Shown: in pieces, positions 8,471 through 17,872 of the stretch | Layout of the letters: the number at the start of each line of letters is the position of its first letter | How positions within the stretch are numbered: the stretch's first letter is position 1 | Assembly: GCF_900163815.1 (NCBI RefSeq) | Contig: NZ_FUKO01000037.1 | Coordinates: forward strand, 1-32,907 | Length of the DNA stretch: 32,907 nt | From: Microbacterium esteraromaticum | GTDB taxonomy: Bacteria > Actinomycetota > Actinomycetes > Actinomycetales > Microbacteriaceae | Direction: 5' to 3' | Position numbers and translations under genes: made by a program | The notes under the pieces: model-generated | The model's database searches: none | What the model was told of the DNA's origin: nothing | The model's input: the letters and a program-made list of their open reading frames with translations, nothing else

Positions 8471-8530
8471 TTTGGTGAGTCCAGGGTTGTGCGGATCGGG
8501 CGAGGGCGGGCCACCTCACCGATGGCTGGC

Positions 8531-9196
8531 TCAGTCGTTCTGTTCGGCCAGCTCGATTAGCATCCGATCGCGGGCACCATCAAGGTGTGCGGTCAGCACT
8601 TCGGCCGCCTCGGCGGCGGTGCCGCTGCGCATGACGTTCATGAGAGTGACGTGATCGGATGCTGAATCATGCAGATCTGCGTCGTGGTTGATCGTCACGT
8701 CCAGCAGCGCGGTGAACGTCGGCAGGTACTGGCGCCACGCGGCCTCGAGGCGCGGGTGGTCGGCGAGCGCGTAGATCTGCGAGTGGAAGTCGAGGTCGGC
8801 CACGACGAAGGCGGCGTGGTCGCCGGATGCCGCAGCATCCGCCATCCGCTGCACGGACTGAGCCATGACCTGCCAGCGGTCGTCGTCTTCGACCCGAATC
8901 GCTCGCGACAGCGCGAGTTGCTCGAGCGCTCCGCGGAGACTGTAGAGCTGATCGACGTCGTCGTGCGTCAGCCCGACCGCGAAGACGCCGCGCGGCCGCT
9001 GGATGCGCACGAGCCGCTCGAAGCTGAGCTGAGTGAGCGCGTCGCGGACAGGTCCGCGACTCACCTGGAACTCCTCGGCGAGTGCTTCTTCGGTGATGCG
9101 CTCACCGGGCGCGATCTCGCCGCGCACGATGCGCTGACGCAGCACGTCCGCAACCTGCGATCCCAGCGAATCTCCGCGTTTCACCGTGTCTACCAC
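8531..9196 (-). CDS. GntR-family (FadR subfamily) regulator
   Basis: A 221-residue regulator with an N-terminal winged helix (VADVLRQRIVRGEIAPGERITEEALAEEFQVSRGPVRDAL, about residues 15-54, the canonical GntR pattern) and an alpha-helical FCD effector domain from about residue 75. FCD domains usually bind carboxylates or sugar acids through a metal, which fits the adjacent transporter and lyase genes. The GTG at 9196 is chosen because AAGGGGGC lies 6 bases upstream; an in-frame GTG at 9184 is a less supported alternative. A copy of the palindrome found in the tctC promoter lies between its own -10 box and the ribosome-binding site, so it probably represses itself and the tct operon. It could be co-transcribed with tctC in part, but tctC has its own promoter. 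Confidence 0.9.
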   Translation of the reverse strand: MVDTVKRGDSLGSQVADVLRQRIVRGEIAPGERITEEALAEEFQVSRGPVRDALTQLSFERLVRIQRPRGVFAVGLTHDDVDQLYSLRGALEQLALSRAIRVEDDDRWQVMAQSVQRMADAAASGDHAAFVVADLDFHSQIYALADHPRLEAAWRQYLPTFTALLDVTINHDADLHDSASDHVTLMNVMRSGTAAEAAEVLTAHLDGARDRMLIELAEQND

Positions 9197-9206
9197 TCGA
9201 GCCCCC

Positions 9207-9229
9207 TTGTCGACTGTTGACAGAGTACA
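9207..9229 (-). promoter_or_regulatory. gntR -10 box with overlapping operator
   Basis: TTGTCGACTGTTGACAG (9207-9223) matches the core of the tctC operator and is itself an imperfect palindrome (TGTCrAC...GTyGACA). On the minus strand a TGTACT -10-like box (9229-9224) lies directly upstream of it; no convincing -35 was seen. The layout suggests autorepression. Confidence 0.5.
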
Positions 9230-9325
9230 GGCTCGGCACTGTTCTGCTCAGCGTTGCGCGATCAGCACTGCACTAGGGTGTACCGAGTAGGCCTATCGAG
9301 AACCCGGGAAGCGAGGTGGTGCCGC

Positions 9326-9388
9326 ATGTCCAGTGACAGTCACAGTCGCAGACACGAACCCTTCCCCGCTTCCGCACCGCTCGACTGA
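9326..9388 (+). CDS. Possible 20-aa leader peptide upstream of mgtE
   Basis: A 20-codon ORF (MSSDSHSRRHEPFPASAPLD) begins with an ATG about 9 bases after GAGGTGG and ends 90 bases before mgtE. It is rich in serine early and in proline and acidic residues late (EPFPASAPLD). Known enterobacterial magnesium leader peptides are also proline/acid-rich and stall or destabilise ribosomes at low magnesium; the comparison here is only analogy. The gene after it has a weak ribosome-binding site (AAGG). Conservation in relatives would decide whether it is translated. Confidence 0.3.
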   Translation: MSSDSHSRRHEPFPASAPLD

Positions 9389-9478
9389 GCTGCGATCCGC
9401 CGAAGAGCGCCCACTGCGACGCGCACTCTGCTGATCCGACGCACTCTCCGCGGCGGTGCCTCCACGTAAGGCTCCACC

Positions 9479-10837
9479 ATGACTCCGAAGCAGCTGCAGC
9501 ACATCTCCGACGTTGCTGACTCCGTCGAACAGCTCATCACCCGCGGCGACCTCGCCGAGGTCTCGGCGACGCTGACGCCGCTGCCGGTTCCTGACGTCGT
9601 CGAGCTGATCGGCCGCTTGAGCATCGCCGACGGTGCGATCATCTACCGGCTGCTCACGAAGGCGCGCTCGCTCGAGGTGTTCGAGGCGCTGCCGCCCGGA
9701 ATGCAGGGTGACATCGTGCAGGCATTGCAGGATGCCGAGATCACCGGTCTGTTCGCCGAGATGGATCCTGATGACCGGGCCTGGCTGCTCGATGAGCTGC
9801 CCGCCTCGGTCGCCCCGCGGCTGCTGCAGGGTCTCTCCGCCCACGAGCGCGAGATGACAGCCGCGATCCTCGGCTACCCGAAGAACGCGATCGGGCGCCG
9901 GATGAGCCCGGAAGTCATCATCACCCACCCGAACCTCACCGTCGGCGAGACGATGAGCCGAGTGCGCGAGAACTTGCGTCGGGCAGAGACTATCTACACA
10001 CTGCCGGTCACCGACTCGGGTCGCCGAGTCGTCGGAGTGGTGAGTCTGCGCGATGTGCTGGCTGCCGACGATGACGCGCAGATCTCGGGATTCATGAGCG
10101 AGGCCCACATCGCCACCGCCGATGAAGATGCGGAGACCGCCGCTCGCCGCGCAACCGACCTCGGCCTGCTGGCGCTGCCCATCGTCGACAGCGAGCAGCG
10201 CCTGGTCGGCGTGCTCACGATCGATGATGCCGCGCGAATCCTCAAGCAGGAGGAGAGCGAGGATGCCGCCCGGCAGGGTGGTGTCGAGCCGCTGCGCCGC
10301 TCGTATCTGTCCACGCCGATCCGCCGACTCGTGCGCTCGCGCGTGGTGTGGCTGCTGGTCCTGGCCGTCGGCGCGACCCTGACCGTGCAGGTGCTCGGCG
10401 CCTTCGAGGCGACCCTCGCACAGATGACGGTGCTCGCGCTGTTCGTGCCGCTGCTCATCGGCACCGGTGGAAATACCGGCAACCAGGCAGCGACCACAGT
10501 CACCCGCTCGCTCGCCCTGGGTGAGGTCACGCCGCGCGACGTGCGCAAGGTGCTCTCTCGCGAGATCCGCGTGGGCTTCAGCCTGGGCCTCTTGCTGGGC
10601 CTGCTGGGCTTCGCGATAGCCGGGCTGGTCTTCGACTGGCACATCGGCGTGGTCATCGGTCTCACGCTGCTCGCAGTGTGCACGCTGGCAGCATCCATCG
10701 GCGGGATCATGCCGCTCGCCGCGCGGGCGATCAAGGTCGACCCGGCCGTGTTCTCGAATCCGTTCATCACGACGTTCGTCGATGCCACCGGCCTGATCAT
10801 CTACTTCCTGATCGCGAAGGCAGTGCTCGGGATCTGA
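9479..10837 (+). CDS. mgtE: MgtE-type magnesium transporter
   Basis: A 452-residue MgtE channel of the usual length. It has the cytoplasmic N domain (about residues 1-130, helical superhelix with VVELIGRLSIADGAIIYRLL), two CBS domains that sense magnesium (about 142-197, starting MSPEVIITHPNLTVGETM, and 201-256), a plug helix region and a C-terminal membrane domain from about residue 283 with five hydrophobic segments. The family signature GGNTGNQAATTVTRSLALGE lies at about 330-349 in the pore domain. It imports Mg2+ across the plasma membrane and is gated by intracellular Mg2+. The ATG at 9479 has only AAGG 8 bases upstream. A 282-bp gap from gntR holds a possible leader ORF. It stands alone, transcribed away from the tct module. 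Confidence 0.95.
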   Translation: MTPKQLQHISDVADSVEQLITRGDLAEVSATLTPLPVPDVVELIGRLSIADGAIIYRLLTKARSLEVFEALPPGMQGDIVQALQDAEITGLFAEMDPDDRAWLLDELPASVAPRLLQGLSAHEREMTAAILGYPKNAIGRRMSPEVIITHPNLTVGETMSRVRENLRRAETIYTLPVTDSGRRVVGVVSLRDVLAADDDAQISGFMSEAHIATADEDAETAARRATDLGLLALPIVDSEQRLVGVLTIDDAARILKQEESEDAARQGGVEPLRRSYLSTPIRRLVRSRVVWLLVLAVGATLTVQVLGAFEATLAQMTVLALFVPLLIGTGGNTGNQAATTVTRSLALGEVTPRDVRKVLSREIRVGFSLGLLLGLLGFAIAGLVFDWHIGVVIGLTLLAVCTLAASIGGIMPLAARAIKVDPAVFSNPFITTFVDATGLIIYFLIAKAVLGI

Positions 10838-11172
10838 GCTCGTCCCCGCCCTGCCCGCTCCCACTTCCTCACGCGCCCACTCCCGCGAGGGGAGGGGCAA
10901 GCTCGCGGCGAGGGGAGGAGCAGCCTCGCGGCTCGGGATGCCAGATTCGCGGTAAGCTTCGGGCACGCGCTTCACTCGTTGCGCGGAGCCGCAGTCCGCA
11001 CCCCACCGTACTGATGCCATCGCATCCGGTCGGGACGGGCCCCGACACCTCGCGACAAACGCGCTGAGCTCAGATATGCGCCACCCGTCGATGACGTCAG
11101 CCACACGGACGGTGTAACCCGGCAGCCGAACCGGACTCGGGTGGCTCAGTCGACACGTGAAGGAGAACAAGG
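10838..11172. other. Intergenic region between mgtE and the Stealth gene
   Basis: No credible gene was seen in these 335 bp. Just after mgtE there is a C-rich stretch and a pair of tandem hairpins (10883-10929). Further on is a 10-bp palindrome CTGAGCTCAG (11064-11073). The end of the gap carries the ribosome-binding site GAAGGAG of the Stealth gene. The promoter of that gene is presumably here but no clear -35/-10 pair was identified. Confidence 0.6.
10883..10929 (+). terminator. Tandem hairpins after mgtE
   Basis: CCGCGAG (10883-10889) pairs with CTCGCGG (10902-10908), and GCGAGG (10908-10913) pairs with CCTCGC (10924-10929). The loops are parts of a 23-bp direct repeat (GCGAGGGGAGGGGCA and GCGAGGGGAGGAGCA). 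There is no T-run, but actinobacterial terminators often lack one. A terminator role for mgtE is plausible, not shown. Confidence 0.4.
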
Positions 11173-12738
11173 ATGACGACACTCGCCGCACTGCCGGGGG
11201 CACCGCATCGCAGCGCTGCCCTACGGCAGGACGTGATCCTCGACGGCGGTCGGCTGCACATGGTGCACGATGACCTCACCCCCACCCGCGCCCGGCTGGA
11301 CGACCTGCTCGCGGTTGCTGACGCACTGCACAAGGACGACATTCCCGTGCTGCTCGTGCGGCGCGACCGTTCCGTTCCCGTTCTGGTGGTCGACGTCGCC
11401 CGGCGCGAGGATGCTCTCCGTTCCCTCCGCGAGCACCTGCCTGCAGACCCGTTCTACGTCAAGGCGAAAGGTGCCCACGCGACCCCGATCGAGGATGCCG
11501 ACCTGCCGGGAGACACCCCTGTCGCCGTGCGCATCTTCCGGCCCCGGATCACCTCCGCGCGCACGCTGCGCTACGGCAGTCGATACGCGGCGCGGGTCGA
11601 GTTCTGGTGCTTCGGCACGGAACTCGTCGAAGCACCGAACGACAACGCCCTCACGCGACGGCTGACCCCGACCTCGGAGCTGGTGTTCACCGAGGTCGAG
11701 CGGTACGGGCGTCGCTGGCGCACCATCGACGGCATGTTCGAACCGCACGAGGACGAGTTCCTCGAGCCGGTCGACATCGTCTTCTCGTGGGTGGATGGCT
11801 CGGCGACCCAGTTCCAGCAGCATCGAGCCGCCCAGCTCACCGCGCACGTCGTCGGCGAAGGCGATGACAGTCCGGCACGATACCGGCACGTCGACGAGCT
11901 GCGCTATGCCCTTCGCAGTGTGCACATGTACGCACCCTGGATCAGGCGCATCTTCATCGCCACCGACTCTCCCGCACCGTTCTGGCTCGCCGAGCACCCC
12001 CAGGTGACGATCGTGCGCAGCGAGGAATTCTTCGCCGACCCGAGCGTGCTGCCCACCCACAACTCCCACGCCGTGGAAGCTCAGCTGCACCGCATCCCCG
12101 GGCTGTCCGAGCACTTCCTCTACTCGAACGACGACATGTTCTTCGGACGCATGGTGAAACCCGAGATGTTCTTCACGTCGGCCGGGCACACGCGTTTCGT
12201 CGAGAGCCCGGTGCGCATCGGTGTCGGTGAGCCTCAAGCGCATCGCAGCGGACACGACAACGGGCTGCGCGTGAACCGCGCCCTGCTGCGCAACCGATTC
12301 GGCCGCACGATCCTGCGCGACCTCTCGCACTGCGCAACGCCGCTGTGCCGCAGTGTGATGTTGGAGCTCGAGCGGACTTTCCCCGAGGACTTCATGCGCA
12401 CAGCGGCCTCACGGTTCCGATCCATGACCGACATCTCCGTCACGAACAGCTTGTACCACTACTACGCGATGCTGACGGGCCGCGCGCTGCCGAGCACTCA
12501 GCCGCGCGTGCGGTACGTGCAGACCACCACGATGGGCGCGCTCGAAGAGATCGACCGGCTTGCGGCCCGTGCAGACGTGGACATGTTCTGCCTCAACGAC
12601 GGCGCAGAGACCGACATCCCCGAGCAGTTGCGGATGCAGGCCGTTCAGGGCGGGTTGGAGCGGATGTTCCCTATCCGCGGTCCGTGGGAGAAGCCCGAGG
12701 CACTGCAGCATCCGACGATGGATGCCGCGACGGGCTGA
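11173..12738 (+). CDS. Stealth-family polysaccharide phosphotransferase
   Basis: A 521-residue protein of the Stealth family, enzymes that transfer sugar-1-phosphates to build phosphodiester-linked capsular or wall polysaccharides. Conserved region 1 is DIVFSWVDGSATQF (from residue 201). Region 2 follows (RYRHVDELRYALRSVHMYAPWIRRIFIATD, then HRIPGLSEHFLYSNDDMFFG at about 310-330). Region 3 is around FPEDFMRTAASRFRSMTDISV, and region 4 near the end contains FCLNDGAE. About 190 N-terminal residues before region 1 are of unknown role and resemble nothing I recognise. GAAGGAG precedes the ATG. It stands alone, about 11 kb from the teichoic-acid-like operon, and is convergent with the phosphoesterase gene 23 bp away. 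It probably acts at the cytoplasmic membrane face on a lipid-linked glycan. Confidence 0.9.
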   Translation: MTTLAALPGAPHRSAALRQDVILDGGRLHMVHDDLTPTRARLDDLLAVADALHKDDIPVLLVRRDRSVPVLVVDVARREDALRSLREHLPADPFYVKAKGAHATPIEDADLPGDTPVAVRIFRPRITSARTLRYGSRYAARVEFWCFGTELVEAPNDNALTRRLTPTSELVFTEVERYGRRWRTIDGMFEPHEDEFLEPVDIVFSWVDGSATQFQQHRAAQLTAHVVGEGDDSPARYRHVDELRYALRSVHMYAPWIRRIFIATDSPAPFWLAEHPQVTIVRSEEFFADPSVLPTHNSHAVEAQLHRIPGLSEHFLYSNDDMFFGRMVKPEMFFTSAGHTRFVESPVRIGVGEPQAHRSGHDNGLRVNRALLRNRFGRTILRDLSHCATPLCRSVMLELERTFPEDFMRTAASRFRSMTDISVTNSLYHYYAMLTGRALPSTQPRVRYVQTTTMGALEEIDRLAARADVDMFCLNDGAETDIPEQLRMQAVQGGLERMFPIRGPWEKPEALQHPTMDAATG

Positions 12739-12761
12739 ACGACGGATGCCGGATGCCGGGC

Positions 12762-13673
12762 TCAGTTCACGAGCACGGGCACGTCCAGGTGCTCGACGAC
12801 GGTGCGCGGGGCGATGCCGGCCACGGCGAGCCTTCGGCGGGCTTCATCCGCGTCGATGTGCTCGAGGATATGCGACTGCTCCACGCCGATGACGGCGTGC
12901 ACGACGGTCTCATCGTGTACGCGCACGAGGTTGACGGATCGTGCGCCATCCTGCGGGCGGCTCCCGCCCGCGGGCACAGTGAGGTCTTGCACGTAGCAGG
13001 TGGACGACGCCACCGAGACCGGGATGCCGGCGAAGGTGGCGAAGGTTGAGTAGTGCAGGTGCCCGGCGATGATCGCGCGCACGTCCGTGCCACGCAGCAC
13101 AGGTGCCAGCCGGTGCTGATCGCGCAATTCGACGCTGGCCGCGAGAGGCAGCACGCTCGGAATCGGCGGATGATGCATCGTAAGGATCGTGCCGAGAGGC
13201 GCGGGAACGGCGAGCACCTCTTCGAGCCACGCCAACTGGCTGTCGCTGATTTCACCGTGGTGTTCTCCGGGCACTGTGGAATCAAGCGTGACGATGCGCA
13301 GGCCGCTGATGTCGTCCACGCGATCTACGGGGGAGTCGTCGCCGACCGGGTCATCGAGCAGGCCCTCGCGGAAGGCGGACCGATCGTCGTGGTTGCCCAT
13401 GACCCAGACGACGCGAGCGTCCAGACGTGCCGCAAATGGATCGACGATCCTGCGCAACTCGGCGTAGGCCCCACGCTGGCCGAGGTCTGCGAGGTCGCCG
13501 GTGAAGACGATCGCATCGACCGCGATCTGCGCGCCTTCCAGCGCCGTCAGCGTATGAGCGAGGGTCTCTGCGCCGTCGACCAGGTCGAAGAGGCGATCTC
13601 CCCCGGCTCGCAGATGGGTATCGCTGATGTGCAGCAGGGTCCGCTGCGGTTCTCGGTGCTCAGCCGTGCGCAT
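12762..13673 (-). CDS. CpdA-like metallophosphoesterase
   Basis: A 303-residue calcineurin-type phosphoesterase with every metal-site motif: D18 and H20 in ISDTHL, D60 in TGDLAD, N94 and H95 in GNHDD, the histidines of MHHPP (167-168), and H205/H207 in GHLH. The arrangement, including MHHPP, is that of class III cyclic-nucleotide phosphodiesterases (CpdA/IcpD type), which hydrolyse 3',5'-cAMP with two metal ions; a different phosphodiester is possible. The ATG at 13673 is preferred because GGAGAG lies just upstream; a 28-residue longer version starting at 13757 lacks this. The gene sits downstream of hspR on the same strand with a 119-bp gap containing a hairpin, so it is probably independent of the heat-shock operon. 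Confidence 0.88.
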   Translation of the reverse strand: MRTAEHREPQRTLLHISDTHLRAGGDRLFDLVDGAETLAHTLTALEGAQIAVDAIVFTGDLADLGQRGAYAELRRIVDPFAARLDARVVWVMGNHDDRSAFREGLLDDPVGDDSPVDRVDDISGLRIVTLDSTVPGEHHGEISDSQLAWLEEVLAVPAPLGTILTMHHPPIPSVLPLAASVELRDQHRLAPVLRGTDVRAIIAGHLHYSTFATFAGIPVSVASSTCYVQDLTVPAGGSRPQDGARSVNLVRVHDETVVHAVIGVEQSHILEHIDADEARRRLAVAGIAPRTVVEHLDVPVLVN

Positions 13674-13748
13674 GCTCTCTCCATCCCCGTCATTCCGGGG
13701 TATCAGCGCCATGGTAGCCCGGCTGGGAGAGGTCAGCGGTGAACACGC

Positions 13749-13767
13749 GGCGAACACCCGGTTCGCC
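13749..13767 (-). terminator. Hairpin downstream of hspR
   Basis: GGCGAACACCCGGTTCGCC is a perfect 7-bp stem with a 5-base loop, 26 bases after the hspR stop codon. No T-run follows on the minus strand. It is positioned to end the dnaK-grpE-dnaJ-hspR transcript. Confidence 0.45.
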
Positions 13768-13792
13768 GACTACGTGATCGCTTCGGGTCTTG

Positions 13793-14224
13793 TCAGCCCT
13801 GGTCGGGGTCGGATGCCGAACGCGGGCGCCAGAGCACGACCTCGGTCGCTCGGCGGATGCGGCGGCCCGAACCGACCGGCACGATCGAGCCGGTTGCTCC
13901 GGCCGCGAAGACGCGTACGCCCGGACGGTTCTCGCGCTCGGCGCGCAGCGCGTTCTCGAGTTCGATGGCGCGCCGACGCAGCATCCGCACCTCGTCTTCC
14001 AGGTCGAGCAGACGGGCGATGGCCGGCAGGCTCATCCCCTCGCTCGAGAGCTGGGCGACCTCGCGGAGCTGCTCGATGTCGCGCATCGAGTAGCGCCGCG
14101 AGCCGCCGCGAGTGCGACCGGGCACCACCAGGCCGATGCGGTCGTACTGCCGCAGCGTCTGGGGGTGCATTCCGGCCAGCTCCGCGGCGACCGCGATCGC
14201 GAAGACGGGTGCGTCGGCATCCAT
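13793..14224 (-). CDS. hspR: HspR heat-shock repressor (MerR family)
   Basis: A 143-residue MerR-family protein whose N-terminal helix-turn-helix and wing (FAIAVAAELAGMHPQTLRQYDRIGLVVPGRTRGGSRRYSMRDI, residues 8-50) are characteristic of HspR, followed by a short coiled-coil helix (LLDLEDEVRMLRRRAIELENALRAERE). HspR represses the dnaK operon by binding HAIR sites with DnaK as co-repressor. It starts 3 bases after the dnaJ stop and is the last gene of the operon, the standard actinobacterial order. Two HAIR-like sites in front of dnaK support autoregulation. The C-terminal tail is basic and proline/serine-containing, without a recognised domain. Confidence 0.95.
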   Translation of the reverse strand: MDADAPVFAIAVAAELAGMHPQTLRQYDRIGLVVPGRTRGGSRRYSMRDIEQLREVAQLSSEGMSLPAIARLLDLEDEVRMLRRRAIELENALRAERENRPGVRVFAAGATGSIVPVGSGRRIRRATEVVLWRPRSASDPDQG

Positions 14225-14227
14225 GGC

Positions 14228-15217
14228 CTAGGCCCGAGCCTTCGACATCATCTCGGCCCGAGGGTTCTCCTTCGGCTCGAGCTCGTGGAACTTCTCGAGA
14301 GCCTCGCGCGCCGCATCGTCGAGATGCGACGGCACCGCCACCTGCAGCTCGGCGAGCAGATCGCCGGTGCCCTTCGACGACGCGATGCCACGGCCCTTGA
14401 CCCGCAACACACGGCCCGACGGTGTGCCGGGCGCGACGCGCAGCTTCACCGGATCGCCGCCGAGAGTGGGCACCTCGATGGTGGCTCCCAACGTGGCCTC
14501 GGTGAAGGTCACCGGCACCGTCAGGCGCAGGTTCAGACCGTCACGAGTGAAGACCGGATGCTGCCTGACCTTCACCTGCACGACGATGTCGCCGGGTTCG
14601 CCGCCATCGGGCGAGGGGCGCCCACGGCCACGCAGACGAATCTTCTGCCCGTCTGCGACGCCAGCCGGCACCTTCACCTTGAACGGCTTGCCGTCTTCGG
14701 CCTGCAGGGTGATCGTGTCGCCCTTGGCCGCGGTGATGAAATCGATCGTCGTGCGGGCGGTGAGGTCGGTGCCCTTCTGAGGGCCGCCAAATCCTCGATA
14801 CCCGCCCGAGGTCTGGCCGAATCGGCCGGAGCCGAACGATCCGCCACCACCCTGCGAGAACATCGAGAAGATGTCGTCGAAGTCGGCCTGCTGACCACCG
14901 TGGCCGCCCTGACCGAAGCGGCTGAAGACATCTTCGAAGCCGCCCGCACCGCCGGAGCCGGGCGCGGTGAAACGCGCACCCGACCCCATCGCGCGGATCT
15001 CGTCGTACTCGCGACGCTGGTCAGCGTCGCTGAGCACGCTGTAGGCCTCGCTGATCTCTTTGAACTTCGTCTCGGCCGCGGCATTACCTGGATTCGCATC
15101 CGGGTGGTGTTTGCGGGCGAGCTTGCGGTAGGTCTTCTTCAGATCGGCAGCGGAGACGTCTTTGGTGACGCCGAGCGTCTTGTAGAAGTCCTTATCGAAC
15201 CAGTCTTGGCTTGCCAT
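14228..15217 (-). CDS. dnaJ: DnaJ co-chaperone without zinc finger
   Basis: A 329-residue J-protein. The J domain covers about residues 8-75 with the HPD motif at 38-40, followed by a glycine/phenylalanine-rich linker (about 80-150, many GG, GF and FGQGG runs) and two substrate-binding beta domains (about 150-310). The four CxxCxGxG zinc-finger repeats of classical type I DnaJ are absent, so it is a type II (CbpA-like) protein although it sits in the operon place of DnaJ1. It stimulates DnaK ATPase and delivers unfolded clients. It starts 12 bases after grpE and ends 3 bases before hspR. Another, zinc-finger DnaJ presumably exists elsewhere in the genome, as is usual with a hrcA-dnaJ2 locus. 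Confidence 0.95.
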   Translation of the reverse strand: MASQDWFDKDFYKTLGVTKDVSAADLKKTYRKLARKHHPDANPGNAAAETKFKEISEAYSVLSDADQRREYDEIRAMGSGARFTAPGSGGAGGFEDVFSRFGQGGHGGQQADFDDIFSMFSQGGGGSFGSGRFGQTSGGYRGFGGPQKGTDLTARTTIDFITAAKGDTITLQAEDGKPFKVKVPAGVADGQKIRLRGRGRPSPDGGEPGDIVVQVKVRQHPVFTRDGLNLRLTVPVTFTEATLGATIEVPTLGGDPVKLRVAPGTPSGRVLRVKGRGIASSKGTGDLLAELQVAVPSHLDDAAREALEKFHELEPKENPRAEMMSKARA

Positions 15218-15229
15218 GGCCCTCCCCTA

Positions 15230-15858
15230 CTAGGCCGCAGGAACAGCGACGACGACCTTCGCGGGGCGCAGTTCGACATCGCCGAGTCGGTAGCCGACCT
15301 CGACGACCTCGAGGATCGTCGACGTTTCAGCCCCCGGTGTCGGCTGCTGGAAGATGGCCTCGTGATGCTGCGGGTCGAATTCCTCACCTGCGGCACCATA
15401 GGCGGCCACGCCGAGACGATCGACCACCGCACGCAGCTTCTCGGCGATGACGGCGAAGGGCGAGCCCTCCACGAGATCGCCGTGCTGCTCGGCACGATCG
15501 AGGTCGTCGAGCACGGGAAGAAGGCCCTTGGCCACCTCGCCCTTGGCTCGGGCGATCTCGATGTGGCGCTGCTCTTCGGTGCGCCGGCGATAGTTGGCGT
15601 ACTCGGCCTGCAGCCGCTTGAGGTCGGTCAGCAGAGCATTCTCTGCATCCGCGATACCGTTGCCGTCGTCGGGCACATCGTCATCCTGCGCGGTACCGAG
15701 AATGTCGTCGACCGTGAGTTCGTCGTCCGACCCCTCGGCGGCCGCAGCCTCGGTGGAGTCAGGATTCTCCGGGTTCTGCGGCTCGGGGCCGGATGCCTGA
15801 GCATCCGACCCCTCACCGGTAACCTCGGCGCTGTTGTCGTCGAAGTTCTTGTCTGTCA

Positions 15859-15859
<1 letters not shown>
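15230..15859 (-). CDS. grpE: GrpE nucleotide exchange factor
   Basis: A 209-residue GrpE. The first 75 residues are acidic and low-complexity, followed by the long dimerising helix (LLTDLKRLQAEYANYRRRTEEQRHIEIARAKGEVAKGLLPVLDDLDRAEQHGD), then the beta-wing domain with the family C-terminus (EFDPQHHEAIFQQPTPG... VVEVGYRLGDVELRPAKVVV). It exchanges ADP for ATP on DnaK and acts as a thermosensor. Its ATG at 15859 shares one base with the dnaK stop codon (TAATG), so translation is coupled to dnaK. Confidence 0.97.
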
Positions 15860-17815
<1,956 letters not shown>

Positions 17816-17819
17816 AAAA

Positions 17820-17840
17820 GTTGATACAACACGACTCAAC
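17820..17840. promoter_or_regulatory. HAIR-like operator 2
   Basis: GTTGATA-N7-ACTCAAC keeps the 21-bp spacing and most of both half-sites of the HAIR consensus but is weaker than site 1. It lies upstream of the dnaK -35 and also about 20 bp upstream of the -10 box of the divergent lipoprotein gene. Confidence 0.6.
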
Positions 17841-17860
17841 TCCGTTTTCTGGGGCCCGCC

Positions 17861-17866
17861 TATGCT
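17861..17866 (+). promoter_or_regulatory. -10 box of the lipoprotein gene, leaderless start
   Basis: TATGCT ends exactly 6 bases before the ATG at 17873, the spacing expected when transcription begins on the start codon. No ribosome-binding site is present, which fits leaderless translation. No convincing -35 was seen. Confidence 0.55.
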
Positions 17867-17872
17867 GAGACC

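Noticed and set aside
9293..11203. 636-codon open frame on the minus strand opposite mgtE
   Set aside because: It is antisense to a clear MgtE gene, its composition is Arg/His/Gln-rich as expected from GC-rich shadow frames, and it has no domain.
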